This document shows, in pieces, positions 41,404 through 51,699 of a stretch of DNA of 64,000 bases; within the stretch, counting starts at the first letter, position 1, and each line of letters starts with the position of its first letter. The DNA lies in assembly GCA_037953745.1 (NCBI GenBank), contig JBAKBP010007688.1:1-64000 (forward strand), read 5' to 3'. A program made the position numbers and the translations under genes. The DNA is from Lithodes maja. Taxonomy: Eukaryota > Arthropoda > Malacostraca > Decapoda > Lithodidae. The notes below the pieces were generated by a model, which saw only the letters and a list, made by a program, of their open reading frames with translations, was not told the origin of the DNA and did no database searches.

Positions 41404-42530
41404 TTGAGCATCCTCATGAAGATTCTGGAAGGATTAATAAGGGACAAATGGGTTAACTACCTGGAATCCAAAAGATTAATTACTGACCGACAATTTGGAT
41501 TCAGAGGAGGCAGATCATGTGTAAGCAACTTGTTGAGTTTTTACTCTAGAGTAATAGACACAGTGGACAAGAGGGAAGGATGGGTAGACTGTGCCTACCT
41601 AGACTTTAAAAAGGCATTTGACAAAGTTCCACACAAGAGATTGCTGTGGAAATTAAAACATGAGGGAAAAGTAGGAGACAAACTGCTGAAATGGATGGAG
41701 AGCTACCTTAGCGGAAGACAGATGAGAACAACAGTAAAGGGGAAATCGTCAAACTGGACTCAAATTACGAGTGGGGTACCACAAGGATCTGTCCTAGCCC
41801 CAATCATGTTTCTAATATTTGTAAATGACTTACCTGAGGGACTAACAAGCTACATGAGCATGTTTGCGGACGATGCTAAACTGCTTAAAACGATCAGAAC
41901 CCAGGAGGATTGCCTTGAGCTCCAAGCAGATTTGCAAAAGATCCATGAATGGAGCATCAAATGGAATATGGAGTTCAATGCAGAGAAATGTAAGACTCTA
42001 GAAATGGGTAAAAGCAAGTACAGACCAAGAAAAGATTATAATCTAGGAAACAAAGTGATTCCCAAAGCAGAAAAAGAAAAAGACTTGGGGATAGAATTTA
42101 AGGATAACATGTCTCCAGAAAGCCACGTAAATAAGATAGTGAGAGAATCACTAGCACTATTGGCAAATATCAGGATGTCTTTCAATTATCTTAATGAAAA
42201 CACCATGAAACAAATAATAACGGCAATAATAAGACCCAGGATGGAATATGCATCTGTAGTGTGGTCCCCTCACATGAAGAAACATATCCACAAAATTGAG
42301 AGGGTACAGAGAGCAGCTACGAGGATGATCCCAGGTTTGGAAAATTTGGAGTACCAGGAGAGGCTCGAGAGATTGAATCTACCTACACTGGAACAGAGAA
42401 GGAAACGAGGACAGCAAATTCAGATATACAAATGTGTTAGAGGTATTGACAAAATCGACCAAGAAAACTTCATAGAGAGGGATAGAGGTGAGAGAACAAG
42501 AGGTCACAGCTACAAACTAAAAGTGCTTAA
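41404..42530 (+). pseudogene. LINE-B reverse transcriptase (copy 2), truncated by a MITE
   Basis: Same RT as copy 1 from LSILMKILEGLIRDKWVNY onward, with YLDFKKAFDKVPH, GVPQGSVLAPIMF and MFADDAKLL, through to KCVRGIDKIDQENFIERD and KLKVL, where the insertion at TTAA begins. The remaining C-terminal codons follow the insertion (43160-43307: SKSDLKSKRF ... ARYDKHILGG). Confidence 0.8.
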
Positions 42531-43159
42531 CCCGGGAGCTGCGGGGAGACTCTTAAGAGTTCCCCCGGCGGACTGCGGGAAGACTCTCCTGAGTAAGTAA
42601 AATTAAAAATCAACTTTTGACATCGAAAAAAATATATTTTTTGTATTTTTATTTTTGTATTTTTTTATTTTTGTTTGGCCCCTGGGCCATGCAAAATCTC
42701 AGTCCTCTACCTCCCCTCCTTCCCCACTTTCCTCCTATCCCTCAGTTATCACCTATTTTCCCTATTATTCCCTTATTCTGAGGTATATTTTCGTGCTAAC
42801 ATTAGCGAGTTGCAAGCAGGGTGTTGTCATCACTGATGGCAATCGAGTGCAAGAGAGAGAGAGAGAGTATCGATCGACTGTGTCTCAGTGGCCTTGGGGG
42901 AAATTGGCGGGAAGGTAGCTTGCCTCACCCATACATTATACAACTCGCGGGCTATATCTCCGATTTTGACCATCCAAACGCTGTTTTCACTCGTTTTATT
43001 GATGTTTCAGGTTAATACCTTTATAATCAACCCATAATAGGCGCATATGGATAATTATTAATGCTATTAATGGTACAATGAATATTTTAGTGACGGAAAC
43101 ACCTCAAATACGTCAGCACAGGGGGACGTTTTCAATTACCCCCGTGCGCACTTCAGAGG
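42531..43159. mobile_element. TTAA-flanked 629-bp MITE (piggyBac-like) in LINE-B copy 2
   Basis: TTAA lies on both sides (42527-42530, 43160-43163), and LINE-B copy 3 shows the uninterrupted CTTAATAGTAAATC. The ends read CCCGGGAGCTGCGGGG and, inverted, CCTCTGAAGTGCGCACGGGG: only the first two bases agree closely. No ORF of note; there is an AG repeat near 42853. Confidence 0.7.
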
Positions 43160-43361
43160 TTAATAGTAAATCTGATCTGAAAAGTAAAAGATTTCCTACC
43201 AACTCGATTAGTGGGTGGAACAAATTGCCAGCCGAAGTAGTGTCTGCACCATCAGTGCATAGTTTCAAAGCACGGTATGACAAACATATCTTAGGAGGCG
43301 GGAATTAACGAGCATGCTCACTCCCGCAAATACAACTAGTGTAAGTACAACTAGTGTAAGT

Positions 43362-43374
43362 ACACACACACACA
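43362..43374 (+). repeat. (AC)n junction, LINE-B copy 2 to copy 3
   Basis: About 6 AC units after TGTAAGTAC. The next LINE-B copy begins with ATTTTAATATTTG. Confidence 0.85.
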
Positions 43375-44293
43375 TTTTAATATTTGTAAATGACTTACCT
43401 GAGGGACTAACAAGCTACATGAGCATGTTTGCGGACGATGCTAAACTGCTTAAAACGATCAGAACCCAGGAGGATTGCCTTGAGTTCCAAGCAGATTTGC
43501 AAAAGATCCATGAATGGAGCATCAAATGGAATATGGAGTTCAATGCAGGGAAATGTAAGACTCTAGAAATGGGTAAAAGCAAGTACAGACCTAGAAAAGA
43601 TTATAAACTAGGAAACGAAGTGATTCCCAAAGCAGAAAAAGAAAAAGACTTGGGGATAGAATTTAAGGATAACATGTCTCCAGAAAGCCACGTAAATAAG
43701 ATAGTGAGAGAATCACTAGCACTATTGGCAAATATCAGGATGTCTTTCAATTATCTTAATGAAAACACCATGAAACAAATAATAACGGCAATAATAAGAC
43801 CCAGGATGGAATATGCATCTGTGGTGTGGTCCCCTCACATGAAGAAACATATCCACAAAATTGAGAGGGTACAGAGAGCAGCTACGAGGATGATCCCAGG
43901 TTTGGAAAATTTGGAGTACCAAGAGAGGCTCGAGAGATTGAATCTACCTACACTGGAACAGAGAAGGAAACGAGGACAGCAAATTCAGATATACAAATGT
44001 GTTAGAGGTATTGACAAAATCGACCAAGAAAACTTCATAGAGAGGGATGGAGGTGAGAGAACAAGAGGTCACAGCTACAAACTAAAAGTGCTTAATAGTA
44101 AATCTGATCTGAAAAGTAAAAGATTTCCTGCCAACTCGATTAGTGGGTGGAACAAATTGCCAGCCGAAGTAGTGTCTGCACCATCAGTGCATAGTTTCAA
44201 AGCACGGTATGACAAACATATCTTAGGAGGCGGGAATTAACGAGCATGCTCACTCCCGCAAATACAACTAGTGTAAGTACAACTAGTGTAAGT

Positions 44294-44295
<2 letters not shown>
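43375..44295 (+). pseudogene. LINE-B copy 3, RT C-terminal half
   Basis: It opens at IFVNDLPEGLTSYMSMFADDAKLL and is open to TAA 44238-44240 with the intact C-terminus (SISGWNKLPAEVVSAPSVHSF region). It carries no insertion and gives the empty sites for T3 (GATATACAAATG) and for the 629-bp MITE (GCTTAATAGT). The tail CTAGTGTAAGTGTAC runs into (AC)n. Confidence 0.8.

Positions 44296-44324
<29 letters not shown>
44296..44324 (+). repeat. (AC)n junction before the tRNA-Val SINE
   Basis: About 14 AC units linking LINE-B copy 3 to a tRNA-derived SINE. Confidence 0.9.
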
Positions 44325-44800
44325 GCCCGTAGCCTAGTAGGTAGCGCTCTCGTCTCACACACGAGGGATCGGGGGTTCAATCCCCCGGCCGGGCGGAGAC
44401 AAATTGGGCTTGTCTCCTTTCATGTGTTAGCCTCAGTTCACCTAGCTGTAAATAGGTACCTGGAATAAGTGGACGACATTGTGACGTCCCATCTGGGGTT
44501 GGCAAAAATGGTACAAGGCGAGATGGGTATCATATGGTTCACCTAAGCTACTGGTCAACCTAAGCCTTCGGGTGAGACTGGTACCGTAGTGAGAATGGTA
44601 CCATACAGATTAATCCTAAGCCTTCGTTTCCAGATGTCGCCAATTGGCTAAAATACAGACTACACACACATCCACAGCCATTCCAACGATACATAAACAC
44701 TTAACATGCATTTCACGCAATACATTCCCAGTTAAGGAGGCGCGATAATAATGAGCTTAGCTCGCATTGCGTGGATTCCCCTTGACGAAACAAGCAAGTG

Positions 44801-44804
<4 letters not shown>
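44325..44804 (+). mobile_element. tRNA-Val-derived SINE (anticodon CAC)
   Basis: 44325-44394 folds as a tRNA: acceptor GCCCG/CGGGC, A-box TAGCCTAGTAGG, anticodon stem CTCGT/ACGAG with loop CTCACAC (anticodon CAC), and B-box GGTTCAATCCC. A body of about 400 bp follows (TGGGCTTGTCTCC, GTAAATAGGTACCTGGAA, CCATCTGGGGTTGG). The element ends at AATAAC running into (AC)n. The first 245 bp recur, with adenine-biased changes, inside DIRS c3 at 62883-63127. Confidence 0.85.

Positions 44805-44852
<48 letters not shown>
44805..44852 (+). repeat. (AC)n junction, SINE to LINE-A copy 2
   Basis: About 24 AC units; LINE-A copy 2 begins directly after with CTGAGAATCATATT. Confidence 0.95.
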
Positions 44853-44854
<2 letters not shown>

Positions 44855-45477
44855 GAGAATCATATTAATAAGATAGTGGGAGAAACATATGGACTGCTAA
44901 ACAGAATAAAAATAGCCTTTAACTATATAAACGAGGAGATGCTGGAGAAAATAATAAAAACATTGGTGAGACCAAGACTGGAGTATGCGGCAGTGGTGTG
45001 GGCACCACATCTAAAAAAGCATATAAAGAAGCTGGAGAAGGTTCAGAGAGCTGCAATGATACCATAGGATGATGCCAGAACTGAGAGAATTACCATATGA
45101 GGAGAGATTAAAGAAATTAGATTTACCATCTCTAATGGATAGGAGGGAGAGAGGCGATATGATTATGATGTACAAATGTGTGAGAGGACTCGAAAAGGTG
45201 GACAAGAAGGGTTATATTGTGAAAGATAATGGTAGAACTAGGGGGCATAGATATAAACTAATGAAAGGAAGATGTAAAGGAGATGTGAGAAAGTATAGTT
45301 TCCCTTACAGAAGTATAAGTAAGTGGAATCAGTTGGAAGAGGAAGTGGTGTGTGCCAAAAACATTCATATTTTTAAGGCAAAGTTAGATAATTGTAACTC
45401 AGGAAGCGGGACAATACGAGCCTAAAAAGCTCAACTCCTGTATACTACAAATAGGTAAATACAAATAGGTAAATACT
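44853..45477 (+). pseudogene. LINE-A copy 2, RT C-terminus (frame-broken)
   Basis: It matches LINE-A copy 1 from PENHINKIVGETYGLLNRIK to the end. A local change (GCAATGATACCATAGGATG in place of GTAACTAGGATG) breaks the frame at about 45055-45070; the rest is open to 45425. The 3' tail TACAAATAGGTAAATACAAATAGG is followed by TACTGTATACGC and not AC. Confidence 0.75.
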
Positions 45478-46903
45478 GTATACGCATAATTTTGAAACAG
45501 TTAAACCTTCCAATTAAGAAATTGTATTGTTCTAATCAAACACACACACAACACACACAATTTTGAAACGGTTGAAAACTTTCAAATGAACACTTCAATG
45601 GTCCTATTTTATACACATAGAAATTATAGAATATATGACCCAAAGCTAATAAAGCAAATAAACAATGCAAAATAAAATGTATGTCCCAAAGCTTCAAGTA
45701 TTCCAACTAACGCGTTGTGACATTAAAGTTGAATTGTTTATCATTCGACGATAATATACAGTTTAGGAAGGTATTGTGGAACTTTCGTAATTGATATAAA
45801 TCATTCTAAAAAAAACTTAAAATGCGACATGAACCCCAAGGGGTTGAAAAGTATAATTAGAAGATGGCGGGTATTATTGGACGATTCGACTGTTCTGACA
45901 GACATTTCGACGATCGTGAGCTTAGACATTTCGACGATGATCGGACGATCGTGGGCTTAGACGTTTCGACGGCATCGTCGAACTGGCGCACCGTCAAATC
46001 GTCCTGTTACCCCACTACGGCACTACCGACATTAGCGACATAGCCTACAAGTTGGCTACAACATAAATCATCTATAAAAACTTAACCTAACTAAAAAACC
46101 TAACCTAACCTAGTAGGCTATTCTCATTACTACATGAATACTAGGTTAGGTAAGGTTGTTTGGTTAGGTTAATGTTTTAGAGAGGAGTTATGTTCTATGT
46201 CGGTAGTGGTACGCCCGATAGCCTAACATAACTCGGTAAGATCCTATGTAGCGGGAGTAACCGTATTTTATTTGCCCATTTACCTAAGAATCTTTATTTA
46301 TATCCTCATATATCTTACTTATTTTCTTCACTTACCTCAACAATACTAATCCCGATAGCTGGGGAGGGTATGAAATATATCAGGGAAAGAGAGGGGTTGA
46401 AACACGGCGATTAATTAGAATATAGCCATCTTGATTAACCAAGCCAAGACGTTGTGTATCCTTGCTTGTGATTGGTTGTTGACTATCGTGACGTCATCAG
46501 CCAAGGCGGGCCTCAGCGATGACGTCATTCCAGCCCTCGGCCAACATGTCGTCATTACACCCGGTTAATTTTACATCAGTGGTGTACCTGTTTCACACAA
46601 CGTGTATTATAATGTCATTAGTGTACTGTGTAATTTGCGTCTTGATATTCAGTGTTTCTATTTATCACTACTAATTAGTATTCACCCCCCTCCCCCCGTA
46701 TTTGGCTCGTGAACAGTAAGGTTAATCTGCGAGAGCGGTATCGTCCCAAGATGAACTGATATACAGTATTGGTAATTATAGGGAATAGGCTCGCACCCTT
46801 ATTTTTCATGTTTTTTTCCTCCAGATTTTGAGAAATGAGTGTATTCATGGTCTGTTATAATTCTGAGATTGATTAGAATGGGCGTTTTTTCGGTCAATAT
46901 TAA
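45478..46903. other. AT-rich DNA with a dispersed repeat (family R, copy 1); no gene seen
   Basis: 45478-46165 shares long blocks with 53280-54150 (ATAATTTTGAAAC, CGCGTTGTGA-A-TAAAGTT, GAACCCCAAGGGGTTGAAAAG, TTTCGACG palindromes, AACCTAACCTAACC). Short TTAGG-type runs are at 46083-46115 and 46141-46170. 46904 begins a MITE. No ORF carries a domain. Confidence 0.6.
46480..46620. promoter_or_regulatory. Possible promoter-like segment with CRE palindromes
   Basis: CGTGACGTCATCAG and GATGACGTCATTCC lie within 40 bp, followed by AACATGTCGTCATT. TGACGTCA is the CREB/ATF site. A similar pair is at 52120-52200. There is no gene downstream that I can identify, so the role is speculative. Confidence 0.25.
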
Positions 46904-47374
46904 CCCATCAGACCCGGAAGAGCTCTGAGGCACCCATAAAAAACACACCCGAGCTACCCGGAAGGGCTCTGAGGCACTCATGAGCTCAAAGCCTGTAAGC
47001 TTGGTGTGCGAGGCGTCCGTCCGGCGCATGTAAACAACAGCCGGCTGGACCGACGCCCCGCATCTCCGACCACAAGAAGGAGTGCGTCGCTTGTTCGTGT
47101 GTGCCTGTATGTTATTGTTAAGTATCGAAAAGTAGTGTAAAGTGGCTGTTTTTGCCATAAAGTTATCTCCAATGAAATCATCATCACAACTGAACCAGTT
47201 GACTTGGAGAGCTCTACATAACGCCATTCTACAGGTACGAAACACATCTACGCTTGGGAATGCGGAAGCAAGCCAAATAACAAAGATGCGGTAGCCTAGG
47301 CGTAGACGTTTTTCGGCCAAAACCCCCGGGTTTCGGGGAATATATATATATAATACATAGCCGGGGCTGGAGGG
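46904..47374. mobile_element. TTAA MITE, family P1, copy 1 (471 bp)
   Basis: TTAA at 46900-46903 and 47375-47378. The ends are CCCATCAGACCCGG and, inverted, CCCTCCAGCCCCGGCTATG, close to the right end of the large piggyBac element (CCCTCCAACCCCGGCTAGG). The interior shares long blocks with the element at 47619-50550. No coding capacity. Confidence 0.75.
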
Positions 47375-47378
47375 TTAA

Positions 47379-47614
47379 GGAGACGGACCACAGCTATTTT
47401 CAAGGATTTTATTTTTGTGGATTTGTTATTTATATGATTTATAAGGTTTCTATAATAACATTTGTTCATGGAAATTAGGGAAAATATCAAGGAAACTGGC
47501 CAACTTTTATTTTGTGATTGTTTTTTTTTGGTTTTAGCTAGTTTTCATCATTATACAGTGGTTGTCATTAATGAGAATCTCCGGAAAAAACGTTTTCCCC
47601 ATTATCCAACAATC
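47379..47614. other. Spacer without recognisable feature
   Basis: AT-rich, with a T-run at 47520-47529; no ORF or repeat recognised. Confidence 0.5.
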
Positions 47615-47836
47615 TTAACCACTCAGGCCCGGTTGGGCTCTGAGGCATCCATAAAAAACACCCCCGCGGAACCCGGAAGGGTGCTGAGGCTCCGGCAGCT
47701 TGAAAGCCTGTAAGCTTGGTGTGCGAGGCGTACGTCCGACGATGTAAACAAAAACCGGCTGGACCGACGCCGCGCATCTGCGACCACAAGAAGGAGAGTG
47801 TCGCTTGTTCATGTGTGCCTGTATGTTATTGTTAAG

Positions 47837-49854
47837 TTGTTGTTGTTGTTGTTGTTCCCTAAGCTGCCTGGCCGAACAGCCCCGAGTCCCTGAGGAAGGC
47901 CACGGCCACGATCGGGCTTTCCCACAGAGCTCTCATTGAGTGTAGGTTGTGTTGTTGGCGTAAGTGGTTGTGTGAAATGCAGTCTTCTATGATGTGTTTA
48001 ATGGTATGGGGTGCTGTGTTACATCCCGGGCAGGCGTCGACAACGGAGTCATCCAGTCTCTTCTGATAGCTCAGGAGAGCTGGATGGTGTCCGCATCTCA
48101 GCCTGGCCAGGTGGACTCTGTCCTCGCGAGGGAGGGAGGATTCGGAAGGATGGATTTCGGGAGGTCGTGCATGCAGCTGCGTGTTGTCTGTGAGTGAGTG
48201 GATGGATTGGCGAGAGATATGAGTATGGATGTGCTTCTGGAAGTTGGTTCGGGGTGGGCAGGGAGGGAGAGAGGACAATAATTGTGTGTGATACCGTGTG
48301 CTGGGTGTTGTTTTGATATTTCTTGGTGTCTGTGGGTGTGTTGCCATGTAGTTTAGTGGGTGGTCTTGGTTCGTGGAGGCTGCTGCCAGAAATTGAGTGC
48401 CTCTCATGTCCAGATGGTCTTTGACTTTGAGGATTTTGGTTTCTTGATGTAGATGATCTGTGGGTGCAGTAGCTGTGCAGCCTGTAATGATCTTCAGGGC
48501 TTTGTTTTGAATCGTCTGTAAGGTCTTATGATGTGTTTCAGCTAGGTTAGAAGCCCAGGCTGGGCTTGCGTATTCCATTACTGATCTTATGTATTGTTTA
48601 TATACTGTGGTGGTAGTTTCTTTGTTGTGTCCAAATTTTGTGTGAGCAAGTGACCTGAGGGCGTTAAGTCTGGGTGTCAGTTTCTTTTTAATGTTTGTGG
48701 TGTGCTGTTTGAATGTCATATGAGTATCATATGTTACTCCTAGGATTTTGGGTGTGTGTGTATGTGTTAGGGGTGTGTTGTTTATGGTGAGTTGAGGGAT
48801 GTATTCGTGTTCACCTGTCCAGCTTGTGAGCAGGGTTGCAGTGGATTTGGCTGGGGCTAGATTAAGTCTGTTTGTAGTGCACCAGCCATGTAGTGTGTTG
48901 AGATAGGGTTGAAGGAGATCTGTTGCTCTTCTTGGGTCATGGTGTGTGCATGTGAGTGTTATGTCATCTGCATAGGAGGCTAAGTTTATTTGGGGAGTAT
49001 TGGGTGTAGTTATATCGTGCATGTACAGATTGAAGAGTGCGGGCGATAGGACGGATCCTTGTGGGACTCCGTTTGGAAAGTTTCTGATTTTTGATGACTG
49101 ACCGGCAAAAGATACGTGTGCACATCTGCCTGCTAGGAAGTTGGCCAGCCACCTTTTTGTGTTGTTGTGCATGTTTGTGTTGTAGATTTTGTTTGTTAGG
49201 TTGTGGCGGGGGATGGCATCGAAGGCTTTACTAATGTCGAGTGTGGCTAATAGTGATCTGTGTGGTGGTCTAGCTGAGTTGATGCCGTCAAAAGCTCTTT
49301 GTGTAAGGTCTGTGAGAAGAGTGTTTGTGGAGTGCAGTGGTCTAAAGCCATGTTGTGTTGGAGCTAGGGGTAGGTCGGGTGTAATTAGTTGTAATACTAG
49401 GCGTTCCATGACTTTGGAGGGGGAGCAAAGGAGTGTGATGGGGCGGTGCGAGGAGGGTAGCGTAGGGTCTTTGTTGGGTTTGGGGAATGTGATGATGATA
49501 CCATGCTTCCAAATATCTGGTATTGTGTTGTGTGAATAGCTGTAGTTTGATATGTTAGTGAGTGTTTGTATGCCTTGTGGTCCCAGGTGTCTGAGGTGTA
49601 TGTTGCTTATGTTGTCTAGGCCACAGGCGGGTGAGTGCTTGAGATTGTTGATGATATGCTTTGTCTGGTGATTGGTAAAGGGTGTATAGTCAGGGTCTGT
49701 GGGGAATTGTCTCTTACGTCGGATGACACGTCGGTCGTCTTTGTGAGGTTTTAGGTGGCTGACATGTGAGAAGTGATTGATGAGAGTGTTTGCTTGTTGT
49801 TTACATGAAGGAGTAGAGTCTGTTGTTGTGATTGCAGCATGTGATTGTGTTGTT
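47837..49854 (-). mobile_element. LINE-D (I/Jockey-like), 5'-truncated, with 12-bp target duplication
   Basis: The target duplication GTTATTGTTAAG is at 47825-47836 and 49855-49866. The minus-strand 3' tail is (AAC)n, seen as TTGTTGTTGTTGTTGTTGTT on the plus strand. Only a few bases lie between the stop codon and the tail. Confidence 0.85.
47859..49854 (-). CDS. LINE-D reverse transcriptase with C-terminal zinc-type motif
   Basis: Open over about 665 codons on the minus strand. Motifs: SPACGLDNISNIHL, SSHRPITLLCSPSKVMERLV, HGFRPLHSTNTLL, LATLDISKAFDAIPRHNL, NGVPQGSVLSPALFNLYMHD, active site ASYADDITL, KILGVTYDTHMTFKQH and RSVMEYASPAWAS. The C-terminus has a CPGC ... H ... H ... C pattern (about 47990-47930). 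The endonuclease domain is missing through truncation. The frame runs on upstream into the MITE to 49931, but those residues are not LINE. The YADD box and C-terminal motif suit the I/Jockey side of the LINE tree. Confidence 0.75.
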
Positions 49855-49965
49855 GTTATTGTTAAGTAGTCAAAAGTAGTGTAAAGTGGCTGATTTTGCC
49901 ACAAAGTTATCTCCACGGAAATCGTCATCACAACTGAACCAGTTGACTTAGAAAGCTCTACTTAA

Positions 49966-50394
49966 CCCGTGGAGCCCCGGCTAGTTTTGTAATGTTTGTT
50001 CACCAAAACCCTGCCGGTTTTCAAAAAATTGTTTTATTCCAGAAACAATAGCGAATGGGTTAGGAATGAAGGAAAAACCACGAAAAACCGCTCAAAAAGC
50101 TTAAAGAATGGTCCTACAGAGCCCCCGAAAACGTATTTTACAAGAGTAAAAAATTTAAGGCAATTACCCCAAAAAAACAGGTTATTGCACGCTCACGCGC
50201 ACGCACGTGGACTTTGAGAGTTTTAAACCATCGGCACGGTTGCGTGGGATACGTACACAGTTCCCATACAAATCTGAGCCCTCTTGAGTGGCTACACCTG
50301 AGGTTACGGTCGGCGCAATTAGGGTGACGCGTCTCTGGAGCTGTGCGTTACATACATCGCCGACGCGTCAGACGCGTCGCTGGGGCTGTACGGG
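49966..50394. mobile_element. TTAA MITE, family P2 (429 bp), nested in P1 copy 2
   Basis: TTAA at 49962-49965 and 50395-50398. The ends are CCCGTGGAGCCCCGGCTAG and, inverted, CCCGTACAGCCCCAGCGACG. P1 copy 1 has CTCTACATAACGCCATTC at the matching place, a near-empty site. The interior has a GACGCGTC palindrome cluster. No ORF. Confidence 0.7.
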
Positions 50395-50554
50395 TTAATG
50401 CCATTCTACAGGTACGAAACACATCTACAATTGGGGATGCACGGGAATGCGGAAGCAGTCAAAATAACAATGATACGGTAGCCTAGGCGTAGACGTTTTT
50501 CGGCAAAACCCCCGGGTTTCGCTATGGAATACATAGCCGGGTCTGATGGGTTAA

Positions 50555-50927
50555 GATACGGCCCCCGATAGTGGGGAGGGCTATGAAGTACAGGGAAATT
50601 GAGGGGTAAAAGACGAAAATAAGGGGTAATATTAGCGTAACCTAACAACCTTACCTAACCTAACCTAGTACCGGTACCTATATTAGGTGGGGGCTGCCGC
50701 CCCCACACCCCCGCTGGTTTAGTATTTAATTAATAAAAGATTGATGGTCACCAAAAGAGGTAATTATAAGAGTGAGAGAACTCTATTTCTTATTGCTAAT
50801 CTGGCAACCTCTGCGCCATATGAGTCTGAAGGGGTTAAGTGGGCTAAGAGTTAATCAACATGGCTAAATTGCAGATAATGTTTCAACATCACTTTTTCTT
50901 TGATATAATTCATGCTCTCTGCACCTA
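50555..50927. other. Non-coding stretch with TTAGG-like and CCGCCCCC sequences
   Basis: CCTAACAACCTTACCTAACC and GGGGGCTGCCGCCCCCACACC occur near 50639-50710. Related phrases are found at 54110-54200, so this is repeat-derived. No ORF with a domain. Confidence 0.5.
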
Positions 50928-51697
50928 CAGTCAGGCCCCCCAATACGCGAGAATAGGGGTGACAGGAGGCATCGCGTATTGGGAATCCGCGTATTATGGA
51001 CCTAACTTTAAATAGGAATAATTAGATATGGGTGATATCTCTCAATTATGGCCTATTTTCAAAAAATTTGGCCTTATTTTCGACATTTTTGGCTCTACAG
51101 TACAGTCTATATCTTATATATAATAAGAACAATGAATAAAAATATGAAACCTTACCTTAAAATTAGTAGTAGATAGGCTAGGACTAGGACTAGGACCGTA
51201 GGACTTCACGATTTTCTCCAACTTCTCCCTCCCTGACCAAATCGTACGAACAGTTTACTCTGACAAGCCTATTGCACAGTTTCCTTCTCCTTTTTTCTTG
51301 CGATCCAACACTTCCACCTTCATTTTGTGTGTTATCTTCTTATATTGGCGTGGCATGGCGAAAAAAGTGGCAGGCACTACAAACGTTTGGTCACTCCGCA
51401 CGGCTATGAGCGCTTGAGCGGGACTGTGGGAGGGAGGGAGGGAGGGTAAGCGGGAGGGAAGGCAGGCGTATGCCCGTCTTCTTCTTTTTTCAGAGCTACT
51501 CCTGGGCCTCGCGAAACGTAGACGTGCTCGCGTATCAAGCGGGAATAGCGGATTTGGCCCCTTCTTAGCTCTCGATTCGTGTATTGTGGTACCACCTCGC
51601 GTAATTAATGTTTAATTAATTAATGTTATTTTCGAGGGGTCACTCGTGTATTAGGGTTTTCGCGAATTGTGGAATCGCATATTGGGGGGGCTGACTG
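50928..51697 (-). mobile_element. Tigger/pogo-derived MITE, copy T4 (770 bp)
   Basis: The termini CAGTCAGGCCCCCCAATACGCG and the inverted partner are flanked by TA. The psq-domain remnant is on the minus strand with the same TAA stop as in T3. It is very similar to T2. Confidence 0.8.
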
Positions 51698-51699
51698 TA

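Larger units (their letters stand above)
41388..43361 (+). mobile_element. LINE-B copy 2, interrupted by a TTAA MITE
   Basis: It starts within RT (GACCTGTATCA) and ends with the CTAGTGTAAGTAC repeats before (AC)n. The 629-bp TTAA insertion at 42531-43159 splits the C-terminal coding region. It is almost identical to copies 1 and 3, so these insertions are young. Confidence 0.8.
47619..50550. mobile_element. TTAA MITE, family P1, copy 2, carrying a LINE and a P2 MITE
   Basis: TTAA at 47615-47618 and 50551-50554. The ends are CCACTCAGGCCCGG and, inverted, CCCATCAGACCCGGCTATG. Removing LINE-D (47837-49866) and the P2 MITE (49966-50398) restores a sequence parallel to copy 1. Confidence 0.75.

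Noticed and set aside
44325..44394. Functional tRNA-Val gene
   Set aside because: The cloverleaf is good, but it is followed by a SINE body, ends in an AC tail and has a second copy in DIRS c3, so it is a SINE head.
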